A DNA stretch of 64,000 nt from Clostridium sp. NkU-1 (lineage in GTDB: Bacteria; Bacillota_A; Clostridia; Lachnospirales; Lachnospiraceae). How positions within the stretch are numbered: the stretch's first letter is position 1; every line of letters begins with the position of its first letter. The stretch spans positions 1 to 64,000 of the forward strand of contig BBDR01000013.1 in the NCBI GenBank assembly GCA_001312405.1. The letters run 5' to 3'. The position numbers were made by a program, and so were the translations under genes. The notes below the pieces were generated by a model. The model made no database searches. It was not told the origin of the DNA and saw only the letters and a list, made by a program, of their open reading frames with translations. This document shows, piece after piece, positions 1-10,306 of this stretch.

Positions 1-236
1 TTTTAACGGATTATCCGTTTGTCTCATCGCGGCAAGTTCGCCAATCGGCTGTATTTTTGCGGGACTGCTGTTTGGAGGTCTGATTTATGGCGGCCAATCC
101 CTGCAGTACGAGGTGGGAGCCCCGTCAGAAATCATCAATATCGTTATCGGTGTCATCGTATTTTTTTGTGGCGCTGACCCGTATCATTCCGCCGCTGGTG
201 GACCGGTTTTCGAAGGGAGGTAAGAAACATGCTTAA
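1..236 (+). CDS. Nucleoside ABC transporter permease, 3' end only
   Basis: C-terminal fragment of a membrane permease; its 5' part lies outside the window. The visible frame opens at base 2 and encodes hydrophobic Gly-rich helices (GLLFGGLIYGG) followed by a Leu/Ile/Val-rich last helix, typical of BPD_transp_2 permeases of nucleoside importers. A run of seven T at 161-167 throws the frame. With six T it reads on as VALTRIIPPLVDRFSKGG and stops at 234-236, overlapping the next permease's ATG by 8 nt. That translational coupling is normal for NupP/NupQ-type pairs. The family assignment rests mostly on the neighbouring gene. Confidence 0.7.
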
Positions 237-1147
237 CAGTCTGATGCTATTTGCAGGCATTACACTTATGTATTCCACTCCTTTGGTATTTGCAGCATTA
301 GGTGGAGTGGTGTCGGAACGGTCCGGCGTTACCAATATCGGTATTGAAGGAATGATGACCATCGGAGCGGTTACAGGGGCTACTGTGGGCTATTATTCAG
401 GAAATGCCTGGGCAGGATTTTTTTGCGGCAGGTCTGGCAGGAGGCGTTATTGCACTTCTCCATGCCTTTGCGTCAATTACATGTAAGGCGGACCAGACGA
501 TTTCCGGCATTGCCATTAATTTGATCGGCCCCGGTGTGGCTCTGTTTGTCTGCCGCCTGCTTTTTGACGGTGCTACCATGTCACTGCCGGTGCCTCATAA
601 GATTCCAAAAGTATTTGGAAGTTTAAACTCAAAGGCGTTTCAGAATTTAAATGTGGATGTGACGGTTGTCATCGCATTTGTACTGGCTGTTTTTATCTGG
701 TTCTTTCTTTATAAAACAAAGTGGGGACTTCATATCCGGGCAGTCGGAGAGCATCCGGCAGCAGCAGATACCATGGGACTTAACGTTTATAAAATCAGGT
801 ATATCTGTGTGCTGGTTTCCGGCATTTTAGCCGGACTGGGCGGGGCGTCCATGACTCTGGCTATTATCCCTCAGTTTACGCCCACTGCCATCAGCGGTCA
901 GGGATTTATTGCACTGGCGGCTGTAATTTTTGGAAAATGGACTCCTCACGGGGCTTATGGCGCCTGTCTGTTATTCGGAGCAGCCCAGGCCCTTACCGTT
1001 ACTCTGGGAGGGGGAAGATTCGCAGTTCCTTCGTCCATTCTGGCAATGCTTCCGTATCTCATTACAATCGTGATCCTGATCCTGTTTGTGGGGAAATCCT
1101 CTGCGCCGAAAGCCAGCGGGCAGCCATACGAAAAGGATGCAAGATAA
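229..1147 (+). CDS. Nucleoside ABC transporter permease (NupQ-like)
   Basis: About 305 residues after correcting one frameshift. It is a polytopic permease of the branched-chain/ribose/nucleoside class (BPD_transp_2). Near the N-terminus it has the conserved GVVSERSGVTNIGIEGMM segment seen in BmpA-dependent nucleoside importers, and later an EHPAAADTMGLNV cytoplasmic loop that would contact the ATPase. Seven T at 418-424 break the frame; six T give AGFFAAGLAGG and a continuous protein. It overlaps the upstream permease and is followed by nucleoside-salvage genes, which supports nucleoside as the substrate (inference). The ATPase and binding protein would lie upstream, outside the window. Confidence 0.85.
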
Positions 1148-1233
1148 GAGTTTTGAGACAAGTAATGATTCCCGGCGGATCATAAATATGATATGATGAA
1201 ATCAAAGAGAAAGAAACGAAAAGGAGCAAGACC

Positions 1234-1954
1234 GTGAACGATGCTATGTCTTTAATCAATGAACTTCACAGTGAGCCGCGGGAATACTTAAATAATTATC
1301 TGGCCAATGCGCCTAAATGGCTCCTGGAAGCCTTTAAAATAGTAAACTTAAAAAAAGGGCACCACCTTTATTCACGAAAATGAAACCGTGGATACCATAT
1401 ATATTCTGGTGGAAGGTGTCGTAAAGGCTACGGATTACCGGGTTCAGGAAATTGCCTACGACTATACCAGATTCTATCCGGTGGAGGTGTTTGGAGCCAT
1501 GGAATTTCTCATGGGCTTTGACTTATACCGGACCACTCTGGTGACAGAAACGGACTGCCGGTTCCTCTGTGTATCCAAGGATCAGTTCAGCCGCTGGATG
1601 CTTTCGGATATCCATGCGGTTTTAGAACAGGTAAAGGCCATGGGTGTCTATCTTTTAGAGCAGGTCAGGAAGGAACGTCTGTTTTTATTTTTACAGGGAA
1701 GCGACAGGCTGTTCCTGCTCTTTATGGAGATTTACCGGAAATCATCCCACCGGGGGACCTGCCGCATACAGCTTGCAAGAAAAGATCTTTCAAACAGCAC
1801 CGGTCTTTGCATAAAGACCGTGAACCGGTGCGTCAGCCAGATGGAGGAGAAAGGGTATATTTCCAGGGAAGGAAGGACCATTATTATCAATGAAGAGCAG
1901 TACCGGCGGATTAAGGCCGTGGTTGCAGAAAAAATTGATGAAAATGAGATATAG
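1234..1954 (+). CDS. Crp/Fnr-family transcriptional regulator
   Basis: About 239 residues, GTG start chosen because AAGGAG (1221-1226) lies 7 nt upstream. An N-terminal cyclic-nucleotide-binding-like beta barrel ([15 protein letters not shown], later [10 protein letters not shown]) is joined by a long helix to a C-terminal winged HTH ([30 protein letters not shown], given here in pieces: [10 protein letters not shown] then [16 protein letters not shown]). A run of seven A at 1350-1356 breaks the frame; six A give [11 protein letters not shown]. It sits between nucleoside permeases and phosphorylases on the same strand, so it may control them, but the effector and targets cannot be read from sequence. 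Confidence 0.8.
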
Positions 1955-1971
1955 AGAAGGGTGGATTAAGT

Positions 1972-2747
1972 ATGACAAATTATTCAGAAACAGAAGGAAA
2001 ACAGTATCACATCCAGGTTGGGAAAGGGGACGTGGGCAAGTATGTCATTCTGCCTGGAGACCCCAAGCGCTGTGCTCTTATTGCAAAGTATTTTGAAAAT
2101 CCCAGACTGATCGCGGACAGCCGGGAGTACGTGACCTATACCGGTACGTTAGACGGTAAGTCAGTCAGCGTTACATCTACGGGGATCGGCGGTCCTTCGG
2201 CTGCTATTGCCCTGGAGGAACTGGTGATGTCCGGTGCAGACACCTTCATCCGCGTCGGTACTTGCGGCGGAATGGATGTGGAGGTAAAAAGCGGGGATTT
2301 AGTCATTGCGAACGGAGCTATCCGCATGGAAGGAACCAGCCGGGAGTACGCGCCATTGAGTTTCCGGCAGTCCCGGATTTTGAAGTGACAGGCGCCCTGG
2401 CGGCTGCGGCAAAGGCCCTGGATAAGTCCTATCATGTAGGAGTTGTCCAGTGTAAGGATTCCTTTTATGGGCAGCATTCTCCGGAAACAAAGCCAGTGTC
2501 CCATGAACTGTTAAACAAATGGGAAGCCTGGATGAAGCTGGGCTGCAAGGCTTCGGAGATGGAGTCGGCGGCTCTGTTTGTTGCAGCCAGTGCGCTTAAG
2601 GTGAGGGTCGGTTCCATATTCCTTGTATTAGCGAACCAGGAACGGGCAAGACTTGGTCTTGAAAATCCGATTGTCCATGATACGGATGGGGCCATACGAA
2701 CAGCAGTAGAAGCCATTCGTCTAATGATGCGGCAGGATGAATCATAA
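1972..2747 (+). CDS. udp: Uridine phosphorylase
   Basis: Cleaves uridine (possibly also deoxyuridine) with phosphate to uracil and ribose-1-phosphate. About 258 residues, usual for the family. Seen: the phosphate-binding start ILPGDPKR, the signature [28 protein letters not shown] then [15 protein letters not shown], and the [14 protein letters not shown] ribose-contact segment. The frame breaks near 2353, where one base (probably a C) is missing; restoring it yields the expected Ala-Pro-Ile/Pro-Glu-Phe junction. The next gene, deoD, starts 16 nt downstream, forming a salvage operon. Confidence 0.88.
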
Positions 2748-2763
2748 AAGAGGAGGAGATAAA

Positions 2764-3471
2764 ATGGAGATGACACCAACTCCCCATAATGGGGCAAAAA
2801 AAGGAGAAATAGCAAAAACAGTTTTGATGCCGGGGGATCCCTTACGGGCAAAGTATATTGCGGAAACGTATCTGGAAAATCCGGTCCAGGTAACGTCGGT
2901 CCGGAACATGCTTGGATTTACCGGAACCTATAAGGGGAAGGAAATTTCCGTTATGGGAGGCGGAATGGGAATGCCGTCCATGGGAATTTATTCCTATGAG
3001 CTGTACCATTTTTATGATGTGGACCAGATTATCCGCATCGGTTCCGCAGGTTCCCTGCAGGATAAGGTAGAGCTTATGGATGTGGTGATCGCCATGGGGG
3101 CCTGTACGGATTCCAATTATGCTTACCAGTATGGACTTCCGGGTACATTCGCGCCTATTGCCGATTATGAGCTCCTGGCCAGAGCGGCAGAAGCGGCCGG
3201 AAAGCAGGGAAGGAAAGTGGTTGTGGGCAATGTGCTTTCCAGTGACATTTTCTATAATGCTGACAGCGGGGTTAATGACAAGTGGCGCAATATGGGAGTT
3301 CTGGCTGTTGAGATGGAAACAGCAGCTTTATATATGAATGCGGCTGCGGCCGGTAAAAAGGCTCTCTGCATGCTGACGATTTCCGATCTTGTTTTTGGAG
3401 AGGAAAAACTGAGCGCAGAGGAGCGGCAGCTTGGATTTGGAAAAATGATAGAAATCGCCCTGGAATTGTAG
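2764..3471 (+). CDS. deoD: Purine nucleoside phosphorylase, DeoD type
   Basis: Intact, 235 residues, close to the E. coli enzyme (239). Phosphorolysis of purine (deoxy)nucleosides to base and (deoxy)ribose-1-phosphate. Motifs: TVLMPGDPLRAKYIAE at the N-terminus, GGGMGMPSMGIYSYEL phosphate loop, RIGSAGSLQ, the EMETAALY ribose/base site and ISD followed by LVFGEE with the catalytic Asp of hexameric PNPs. Preceded by AGGAGG 8 nt before the ATG. It lies in an apparent operon with udp upstream and cdd downstream. Confidence 0.95.
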   Translation: MEMTPTPHNGAKKGEIAKTVLMPGDPLRAKYIAETYLENPVQVTSVRNMLGFTGTYKGKEISVMGGGMGMPSMGIYSYELYHFYDVDQIIRIGSAGSLQDKVELMDVVIAMGACTDSNYAYQYGLPGTFAPIADYELLARAAEAAGKQGRKVVVGNVLSSDIFYNADSGVNDKWRNMGVLAVEMETAALYMNAAAAGKKALCMLTISDLVFGEEKLSAEERQLGFGKMIEIALEL

Positions 3472-3500
3472 ATTGCAGAAAAACACGGCTCCGATTTTGA

Positions 3501-3993
<493 letters not shown>

Positions 3994-4065
3994 GATTACC
4001 GCATTTATGGGATTGCAAAGGATCCGGATAAGAGTTGTTTTTTTATCGTTGAATCATTAAAATTT

Positions 4066-4110
4066 AGAGCCGAAGCCTTTTTTTGTTTAAAGGATTCGGC
4101 TCTTTTTTTT
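4066..4110 (+). terminator. Rho-independent terminator after cdd
   Basis: AGAGCCGAA pairs with TTCGGCTCT around a T-rich loop and is followed by a run of T. It closes the nucleoside-salvage operon and separates it from the maltodextrin locus. Confidence 0.9.
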
Positions 4111-4132
4111 GCATCCGGAAGAAGTTTATAAG

Positions 4133-4144
4133 GAAAACGTTTTC
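4133..4144. promoter_or_regulatory. LacI-family operator upstream of the maltodextrin operon
   Basis: Perfect 12-bp palindrome GAAAACGTTTTC with the central CG typical of LacI/MalR/CcpA operators. It lies about 130 nt before the binding-protein gene. The local LacI regulator (9098-10123) is the most economical ligand; a CcpA catabolite site cannot be excluded. Confidence 0.6.
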
Positions 4145-4275
4145 TTAGTTTTACCAGGGGAGATACACCGTATTTCTTGAATTTATCAGCAGTATATGAT
4201 AAAAATTACCCAAGGCATCTATTTGGTGAAAATATGGAAATAAAAAAAGTTTATTTAAGGAATGGAGGAGGTTGT

Positions 4276-5526
4276 ATGAAAAGAAAAATCGCAGTGGTCC
4301 TTTGTATGGTAATGGTTTCAACCTTGTTTGCCGGCTGTGGACCGGTAAAAGAAGCAGGTTCTGACAGCAGCATTGATTATGGAAATTCTTCGGATAAAGA
4401 GGAAATCAGCATCTGGCATGATGGCAATGTGGCAATTATGAACGTGATTGAGGAACAAGTAAATGAATCTCTTAGCGACGATGGTATTACCGTAAAATTT
4501 GAAAAAAGGAGCGGGCTGACAGATCAGATAAAATTATATGGGAACGATGAGAAATCCGGCCCGGATCTTTATATGTATGCACATGATTCTCTGGGAATGT
4601 TTGTAGAGATGGGCGTGCTCTCGCCGATTTCAGATTTAGTTGATGAAAGCGTGTATGAGGATATGCTTCCAATGACAATAGAGGCAGGAAAATATAAGGA
4701 GGAACAATATTTGCTGCCGGTTTATTTTGAAACATTGCTGTTTATGTATAACAAAGATCTGTGGGAAGGAGAGGTGCCTTCTACAACTGAAGATTTATAT
4801 GCCTATATGCTGGAACATACCGATACTGCAGCCGGTACCTATGCGCTTGTAAACCAGCATTCAACGGCATATAATGTAGCTCCCTTTATCAATGGATTTG
4901 GTGGATATATTATTGATAAAGATGCAAATCCAGGACTGAATAATGAAAAAACCATGGAAGGAATCCAATATAATAAGAAGTTCGCCAAGCTTCAGGCAGA
5001 TGGGGATTATAACACGGTAACAACGTTGTTCAACGAAGGAAAGGCAGCAGCGATTATTAGCGGGCCATGGCTGGTATCCGGCATCAGGGATGCAGGGATA
5101 GAACTGGGGATCAAGTCCCTGTCAGACTTCACATTGCCAAATGGAAAGAAACTGGCACCGTATTCTGGTGTTCAGGGAGTCGGTGTCTTAAAACATGCGG
5201 CTGCAGAGAAAAAGGATGCCGTAGGCAAGGTGCTTACAGCTTTGGCAGATCCGAAGGTGGGAGCTGCAATTGCAGAAAAGGCAAGCTGTACACCAGCAAA
5301 CCAAAAATCTTATGAAACAGAGACTGTTGCTAAGGATGAAATGATTGCGGCCATGAAGCGAACAGCAGATACAGCAGAGCCGATGCCCAACATTCCGGAG
5401 ATGAGTGTCATGTGGGGGCCGGCAGAAGCCTTGCTGGCAGCGGTAAACAAATCGGATAAAGATTTGGATTCTTCTGCAGGGCAGTATCAGAAAGAAGCGG
5501 AAGCAGCAATTGCGGATATGAAGTAA
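4276..5526 (+). CDS. Maltodextrin-type ABC transporter substrate-binding lipoprotein
   Basis: Intact, 416 residues. It starts with a lipoprotein signal peptide (MKRKIAVVLCMVMV then a LFAGC lipobox with Cys after Ala-Gly), so it is tethered outside the membrane. The mature part is a family-1 solute-binding protein: EISIWHDGN, DLYMYAHDSLGMFVE, YLLPVYFETLLFMYNKDLW and FNEGKAAAIISGPWLVSGI are the usual MalE-like landmarks. ATG at 4276 has AGGAGG at 4265-4270. Two permeases and a GH13 glycosidase follow, pointing to maltodextrins as substrate (inference from context). Confidence 0.9.
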   Translation: MKRKIAVVLCMVMVSTLFAGCGPVKEAGSDSSIDYGNSSDKEEISIWHDGNVAIMNVIEEQVNESLSDDGITVKFEKRSGLTDQIKLYGNDEKSGPDLYMYAHDSLGMFVEMGVLSPISDLVDESVYEDMLPMTIEAGKYKEEQYLLPVYFETLLFMYNKDLWEGEVPSTTEDLYAYMLEHTDTAAGTYALVNQHSTAYNVAPFINGFGGYIIDKDANPGLNNEKTMEGIQYNKKFAKLQADGDYNTVTTLFNEGKAAAIISGPWLVSGIRDAGIELGIKSLSDFTLPNGKKLAPYSGVQGVGVLKHAAAEKKDAVGKVLTALADPKVGAAIAEKASCTPANQKSYETETVAKDEMIAAMKRTADTAEPMPNIPEMSVMWGPAEALLAAVNKSDKDLDSSAGQYQKEAEAAIADMK

Positions 5527-5552
5527 TATATGGGGAGAGGGGAACACACAGG

Positions 5553-6441
5553 ATGAAGAGTAAACATAAATTTCTTCCATGGCTGTACATCCTGCCAGGG
5601 TCGATTTTAGTCGGGGTGATTGTGATTTTCCCGATCCTGTATACAGGATACATATCGCTGACGAACATGAATATGTACCATTGGGATAACTACCATCTGA
5701 TCGGGCTGGAGAATTTCAGAAGGGCTTTGCTGAAGGTGGATTATGGGTTCTTAAGCGCACTTATGACAACGATTATCTGGACTATTTTGAATATGGTGAT
5801 ACAGGTTGGCGTGGCTTTTTTTCATTGCACTTGGGTTAAATGCCAAAGGGCTTAAACTTGCAAGAGTTTATAAAACCCTGCTGATGTTTCCGTGGGCAAT
5901 GCCTGCATATGTTTCCATATTATTATGGCGGGTGGGGATGTTCAATACGGAATTTGGTTTTTTAAATAAGATATTGGTGGCAATGGGAGTTGGGAAAATA
6001 AATTTCCTGTCGGGCAATATCCTGGCTTTTATTTCCTGTATGGTATTGAATCTCTGGATGGCGCTTCCGTTTATGATCATGATGATGGACGGGGCGCTGC
6101 AGAGTGTAGACAGGAGCTATTATGAGAGTGCAAAGCTTGATGGAGCTGGATTCTGGAAGCAAAACCGGTATATTACGGTTCCGGCAATAAAACCAATGCT
6201 GGTTCCAGCGATTATCATGACAACATTTACAACATTTAAACAATTTGATATTGTATACCTGCTGACGATGCAGAAGGGGGCTTTGTCAGGATCCACCTTG
6301 CAGACGATTATTACTTACGTACATCAAAATGCTTTTGTATCAAATAATTATGGACTTTCCTCGGCAGTTTCCATAGTTGTTTTCGGCTTTATTATTATCT
6401 TTTCATTATTTATGAACCGGGGAATTAAGGAGGAGCCATGA
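5553..6441 (+). CDS. Maltodextrin ABC permease, MalF type
   Basis: About 295 residues with six predicted membrane helices and the cytoplasmic EAA-type loop YESAKLDGAGFWKQNRYITVP that docks on the ATPase (key residues G and A of DGAGFW). The frame is broken by seven T at 5816-5822; six T restore VAFFIALGLNAK. It overlaps the next permease by 4 nt (ATGA). No ATPase is encoded in this locus, so a shared MsmX-like ATPase elsewhere is likely (inference from how Gram-positive sugar ABC systems are organised). Confidence 0.9.
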
Positions 6442-7284
6442 GAATAAGGAAAATAAGACGTGCGGTGGGACTTACTGCCCTGAATGTTCTGTTTACCGTT
6501 ATCTGCATTGTTGCATTGATTCCGATTCTGTATGCGTTTTCCCTGTCTTTGAGCAATGGGAACGCCGCGCTTGGTTCCGGGCTTTCGTTTTGGCCCAAAG
6601 AGGCGATGTTTAGAAACTATTCAGCCATTTTACTGGAAGAACCATTTGTGTTATGGATCAAAAACTCTGCCATTTTAAGCGGCGGGACAATGGTTGTTGC
6701 CATGGGGACCGCCATCACTGCTGCTTATGCATTTTCCAGATATCGTTTTAAGGGAAGAAATGGAGTATTGAAGATGTTCCTGATACTAAATGCATTTCCC
6801 CAGATATTGTCCATGTTTGCCATATTCCGTCTGTTCAAAACCTTTCATCTGTTAAATTCTTATGTGGGGCTGATTATTGTGTATGCGGGCAGCATGTGTA
6901 TCTTCGGCATCTGGAATATGAAAGGATATTTTGACAGCATACCGGTGGAAATTGAAGAAGCAGCACGGATCGATGGAGCAGGTGCGGGCCAGATATTGCT
7001 TAAGGTGGTGCTTCCCCTTGCAAGACCTGCGATCATTGTAACGGCAGTGATGGTGTTGATTTTTGTATGGAATGAATATTTATTCTCCACTACATTTATG
7101 ATGAATCAAAGCAACTATACACTGGCAGTGGGACTGTACCAGCTGCAGTCTAATGATTACAGTACAAGCTGGCCGCTGTTTTCGGCGGCAGCGATACTGG
7201 TTTCGATTCCGCTTCTGATTGTATTTTTTTTGCATTCAAAAGTATATGATATCGGGACTGACGGCAGGAGGTGTGAAAGGATGA
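6438..7284 (+). CDS. Maltodextrin ABC permease, MalG type
   Basis: About 281 residues, six membrane helices, EAA loop EIEEAARIDGAGAGQILLKVVLP. As given, the frame runs on into the downstream glycosidase and would make an 868-residue fusion. That is an artefact: a run of eight T at 7234-7241, reduced to seven, gives the classic MalG C-terminus SGLTAGGVKG and a TGA at 7282-7284. That stop overlaps the next gene's ATG as ATGA. Partner of the preceding MalF-type subunit. Confidence 0.9.
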
Positions 7285-9044
7285 TTTGTACAGAAGAAAA
7301 AATAGACCGTGGGGCAGTGTTACATATCCCCTTATCTCAGTATGCGTTTGCAGAGTCGGAACACAGTCTGATCATACGTATCAGGGCAAAAAAGAAGGAT
7401 TTATCCAAGTGCCTTTTATACTATGCAGACCGTGTCTGCAGGAAGTCCCCCATTGAATTTCAAGAGATTCCAATGCAGGTTTGTGCAGAAGATGAGTATT
7501 TTGAATACTTCGAAGCAAAAGTAGAATCTTCTTATAATCGGATCTGTTATTATTTTAAGCTGGTGAAAGGGCAGGAGTGGATTTACTATTATGCAGACCG
7601 ATTTACACAAAGTCTGCCGGAGTTTTATGTGGATGGAAAGCTTGTGGATGGAAGAAGCGAATATTATCAGTATCCGTTTATTTTAAGGGAAGAAATACCG
7701 GATGTTCCAAACTGGTTTAAGACAGCGGTGGTTTATAATATTTTCCCGGACAGCTTTGCAAGTGGGAAAAGGTTCCTGTGTAAGGAAAAGAAGATACAGT
7801 ATCTGGAGGATGGAAGGGTATGCCGTGGGAGGCTTGGAGGAACCATCAAAGGGATCACCGAAAATCTTGATTATATACAGAAAATGGGATTTACATGTAT
7901 TTACCTGAATCCGATTTTTGTGGGAGGGGAATACCATAAATACGATGTGATGGATTATTATCATATCGATCCCTGTATGGGAACGGAAGAAGAGTTCAGG
8001 GAGCTTGTGAAAGAACTCCATGGGAGGGGAATGAAAATCGTCATTGATGGGGTATTCAACCACTGCAGCTGGGATTTTTTTGCATTTGAAGATGTGATTG
8101 CAAAGGGAAAAAACTCCCGTTACTGCAAATGGTTTTACAACCTGGAATTTCCGGTAAAGAAGCCGGAAACTCCCGATACAATACCAGAATACACCTGTTT
8201 TGCCTACGAAAGGAAAATGCCGAAACTTAATACGGGAGAGCAGACTGTGCAGATGTATTTTGCAGACGTAGGTGTCTACTGGATAAAAGAATACCATGTG
8301 GACGGCTGGCGTTTGGATGTGGCAAATGAGATTGACCGGAATTTCTGGAGGCAATTCCGGTCTGCGGTAAAAAAAGAAAACCCAGAGGCAGTATTGATCG
8401 GCGAAGTATGGGAAAATGCTGAAACCTGGCTACGGGGGGATGCATTTGATTCGGTCATGAATTACGACTTCCGCCGGATTTGCAGGGAATACCTTACATC
8501 AGATGCCCCTAATGCAATGGCTGCTGCTTATCAATTTGAACAGATGCGGCTCAGATACCCCAACAATATTGTAAATGGACAGCTGAATCTTTTGGACAGT
8601 CATGATGTGCCGCGCTTTTTGTCCCTGTGCCGGGGAGATACGGACAGATGGAAACAGGCATGTATTCTGTTAATGCTGATGCCGGGAGTGCCCAGCCTGT
8701 TTTATGGGGATGAGCAGGGAATGATGGGGGTAACAGAGTCAGAATACCGGCAGGCAATGATCTGGGAGGAAAAGGAAAATTTCTGCGGATTCATAGAAAA
8801 GCTGATTCGGCTTCGAAAGGATTACATTGATATATCAACGGATTACCGGCCACTGTGGCACATGATTGGGGAAGGATTATTTGCATTTTGCAGGAAGAAT
8901 AAGGAAAAGGAAATCATGGTTATTATAAATGCCGGGCCCGAAAAAGAAATACCAGAGTTTGGGAATGGGAAGGTGCTGATGGAAAAAGGATACGGACAGG
9001 GAATTTTGAAAGAAAATGGATACCTGATCTGTCGGACGCAATAA
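7281..9044 (+). CDS. Cytoplasmic GH13 alpha-glycosidase (neopullulanase / maltodextrinase-like)
   Basis: 587 residues, no signal peptide, so it acts inside on imported maltodextrins. An N-terminal beta domain (about 1-130) precedes the catalytic barrel. Conserved GH13 regions: DGVFNHCSWD, GWRLDVANEID with nucleophile D346, LIGEVWEN with acid/base E375, and LLDSHDVPR with D442. The C-terminal beta domain ends at the stop. The ATG at 7281 has AGGAGG 10 nt upstream and overlaps the malG stop, implying translational coupling. The N-terminal domain and short active-site loops fit GH13 subfamily 20-type enzymes; the exact specificity is not determinable here. Confidence 0.88.
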   Translation: MICTEEKIDRGAVLHIPLSQYAFAESEHSLIIRIRAKKKDLSKCLLYYADRVCRKSPIEFQEIPMQVCAEDEYFEYFEAKVESSYNRICYYFKLVKGQEWIYYYADRFTQSLPEFYVDGKLVDGRSEYYQYPFILREEIPDVPNWFKTAVVYNIFPDSFASGKRFLCKEKKIQYLEDGRVCRGRLGGTIKGITENLDYIQKMGFTCIYLNPIFVGGEYHKYDVMDYYHIDPCMGTEEEFRELVKELHGRGMKIVIDGVFNHCSWDFFAFEDVIAKGKNSRYCKWFYNLEFPVKKPETPDTIPEYTCFAYERKMPKLNTGEQTVQMYFADVGVYWIKEYHVDGWRLDVANEIDRNFWRQFRSAVKKENPEAVLIGEVWENAETWLRGDAFDSVMNYDFRRICREYLTSDAPNAMAAAYQFEQMRLRYPNNIVNGQLNLLDSHDVPRFLSLCRGDTDRWKQACILLMLMPGVPSLFYGDEQGMMGVTESEYRQAMIWEEKENFCGFIEKLIRLRKDYIDISTDYRPLWHMIGEGLFAFCRKNKEKEIMVIINAGPEKEIPEFGNGKVLMEKGYGQGILKENGYLICRTQ

Positions 9045-9056
9045 GAGGTTTTAAGT

Positions 9057-9093
9057 CCCTGGTGCTGCTGGAAGCAAGGAAGCAGTCCCAGGG
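9057..9093. terminator. Hairpin between convergent glycosidase and lacI genes
   Basis: CCCTGG..CTGCT pairs imperfectly with AGCAG..CCCAGGG between the two converging stops, followed by CATTTTAAAG. It could terminate both directions, though the T tract is weak. Confidence 0.5.
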
Positions 9094-9097
9094 CATT

Positions 9098-10123
9098 TTA
9101 AAGTGTTTTCTGATTTCGCGTGGAAGAACGGACAATCAACGATGGGAGTATGGCAAAAGACTGAATCTGCAATGCGGGGTTCTTGATTTTCTTTAATAAT
9201 ATGGAAGCAGCATACCGTCCCATTTCATGTACATCAATGTCTACCACTGTCAGCGGAGGGTCAATCAATTGGGATAATGGGTAATCATCAAAGGTAATTA
9301 CCCCAATATCCTCAGGAATTGACAGTCCGCGTTTTTTTATGGCACTGACAGCCCCCATGGCAATCTGATTGTATTCGCAGATTACCGCATCAGGAAGATG
9401 ATCCCCCCGGAGAATTTCCTCCATCATGGCGAAGCCGCTTGCTTTGCTGTAGGTTCCATATTTGATAAAAGAGTCAGGTACCGAAAAGCCGTTGATATTC
9501 ATGGAAGAAACAAAGGCTTTCAGGCGGTGTCTGGATATCTCATCAGCAGCCGGGCCGCCGATAAAGGCAATCTTTGAGTAGCCGCAGTTATTTAAGTGTT
9601 TAGTTGCCATCTCCCCGGAGACATGGTTGTTGATGTCAATCCAGCAGGTGGTGTTGGAAAAAGGGGGTCTGCCGATGATTACGTGGGGGAAGCCGGTATT
9701 GGTAAGCAAGGAGGCAAGAGGACGTGATGTAGTGGAACCATGGATCAAAAGTCCATCGGCTGCTTTTCTGCCAATAATCTCTTCCACTTCTTTGTAAGCA
9801 GTTTCTTTATTCGGGGAACCGATAAAACTGAAATTGTATTTCTTTTCCCTGATTTTGCTCTGTGCACCACAGAGAATTTCAAACATATGGGGGTTATGGT
9901 AAGGGGTATGGGCTTCTGTGACGGCAAGAAAAATAATGTTTTCAGATCTTTTTCTTGCAAAATTGCTGGCCTGTGCATTGGGACGGTAATTTAGCTGCTC
10001 CATAACCTGAAGAACATGCTGCCTTGTAGTTTCTGATATGGAAGGCCTGTTATTGATTACTTTTGACACAGTTGCAATCGAGACACCTGCCTCATTTGCG
10101 ACATCTTTAATTGTGATAGACAT
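9098..10123 (-). CDS. LacI-family repressor of the starch/maltodextrin locus
   Basis: Intact, 341 residues. The N-terminal LacI HTH is unmistakable (TIKDVANEAGVSIATVSKV, then NNRPSISETTR as hinge-proximal helix); the rest is a periplasmic-binding-protein-like effector domain (AFIGGPAADEISRHRLKAF, VITFDDYPLSQLIDPPLT). Start taken at the Met just before the HTH. The gene is divergent from the secreted amylase and convergent with the permease-glycosidase operon. CG-centred palindromes lie before its own start (10166-10180) and before the binding-protein gene (4133-4144), suggesting it controls the whole locus and itself. Confidence 0.92.
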   Translation of the reverse strand: MSITIKDVANEAGVSIATVSKVINNRPSISETTRQHVLQVMEQLNYRPNAQASNFARKRSENIIFLAVTEAHTPYHNPHMFEILCGAQSKIREKKYNFSFIGSPNKETAYKEVEEIIGRKAADGLLIHGSTTSRPLASLLTNTGFPHVIIGRPPFSNTTCWIDINNHVSGEMATKHLNNCGYSKIAFIGGPAADEISRHRLKAFVSSMNINGFSVPDSFIKYGTYSKASGFAMMEEILRGDHLPDAVICEYNQIAMGAVSAIKKRGLSIPEDIGVITFDDYPLSQLIDPPLTVVDIDVHEMGRYAASILLKKIKNPALQIQSFAILPSLIVRSSTRNQKTL

Positions 10124-10165
10124 ACAACTCACCACTTTCTTCTTTTTAAGCTTTATGCCACTTAT

Positions 10166-10180
10166 GGTATAACGTTTACC
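10166..10180. promoter_or_regulatory. LacI-type operator in the lacI/amylase divergent region
   Basis: GGTATAACGTTTACC is a near-perfect CG-centred dyad 43 nt upstream of the lacI start and just behind the amylase promoter. Expected role: autoregulation and control of the amylase. Confidence 0.55.
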
Positions 10181-10213
10181 TAAAAAAATCAAGCAAATTG
10201 TATAAAAAAAAGT

Positions 10214-10241
10214 TTGTTTTACATAGATATATTGTTATAAT
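10214..10241 (+). promoter_or_regulatory. Sigma-A type promoter for the secreted amylase
   Basis: TTGTTT, 16-nt spacer, TATAAT; about 65 nt upstream of the amylase ATG. Confidence 0.6.
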
Positions 10242-10306
10242 TACGATATAAATATCGGTATTTAGTAATTTTTATAAAATAAAAATTTGGAAAAAGGAAT
10301 GAATGT

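Noticed and set aside
7683..8354. 223-codon open frame on the minus strand
   Set aside because: It lies fully inside the GH13 gene with all its catalytic motifs on the plus strand; no family resemblance.
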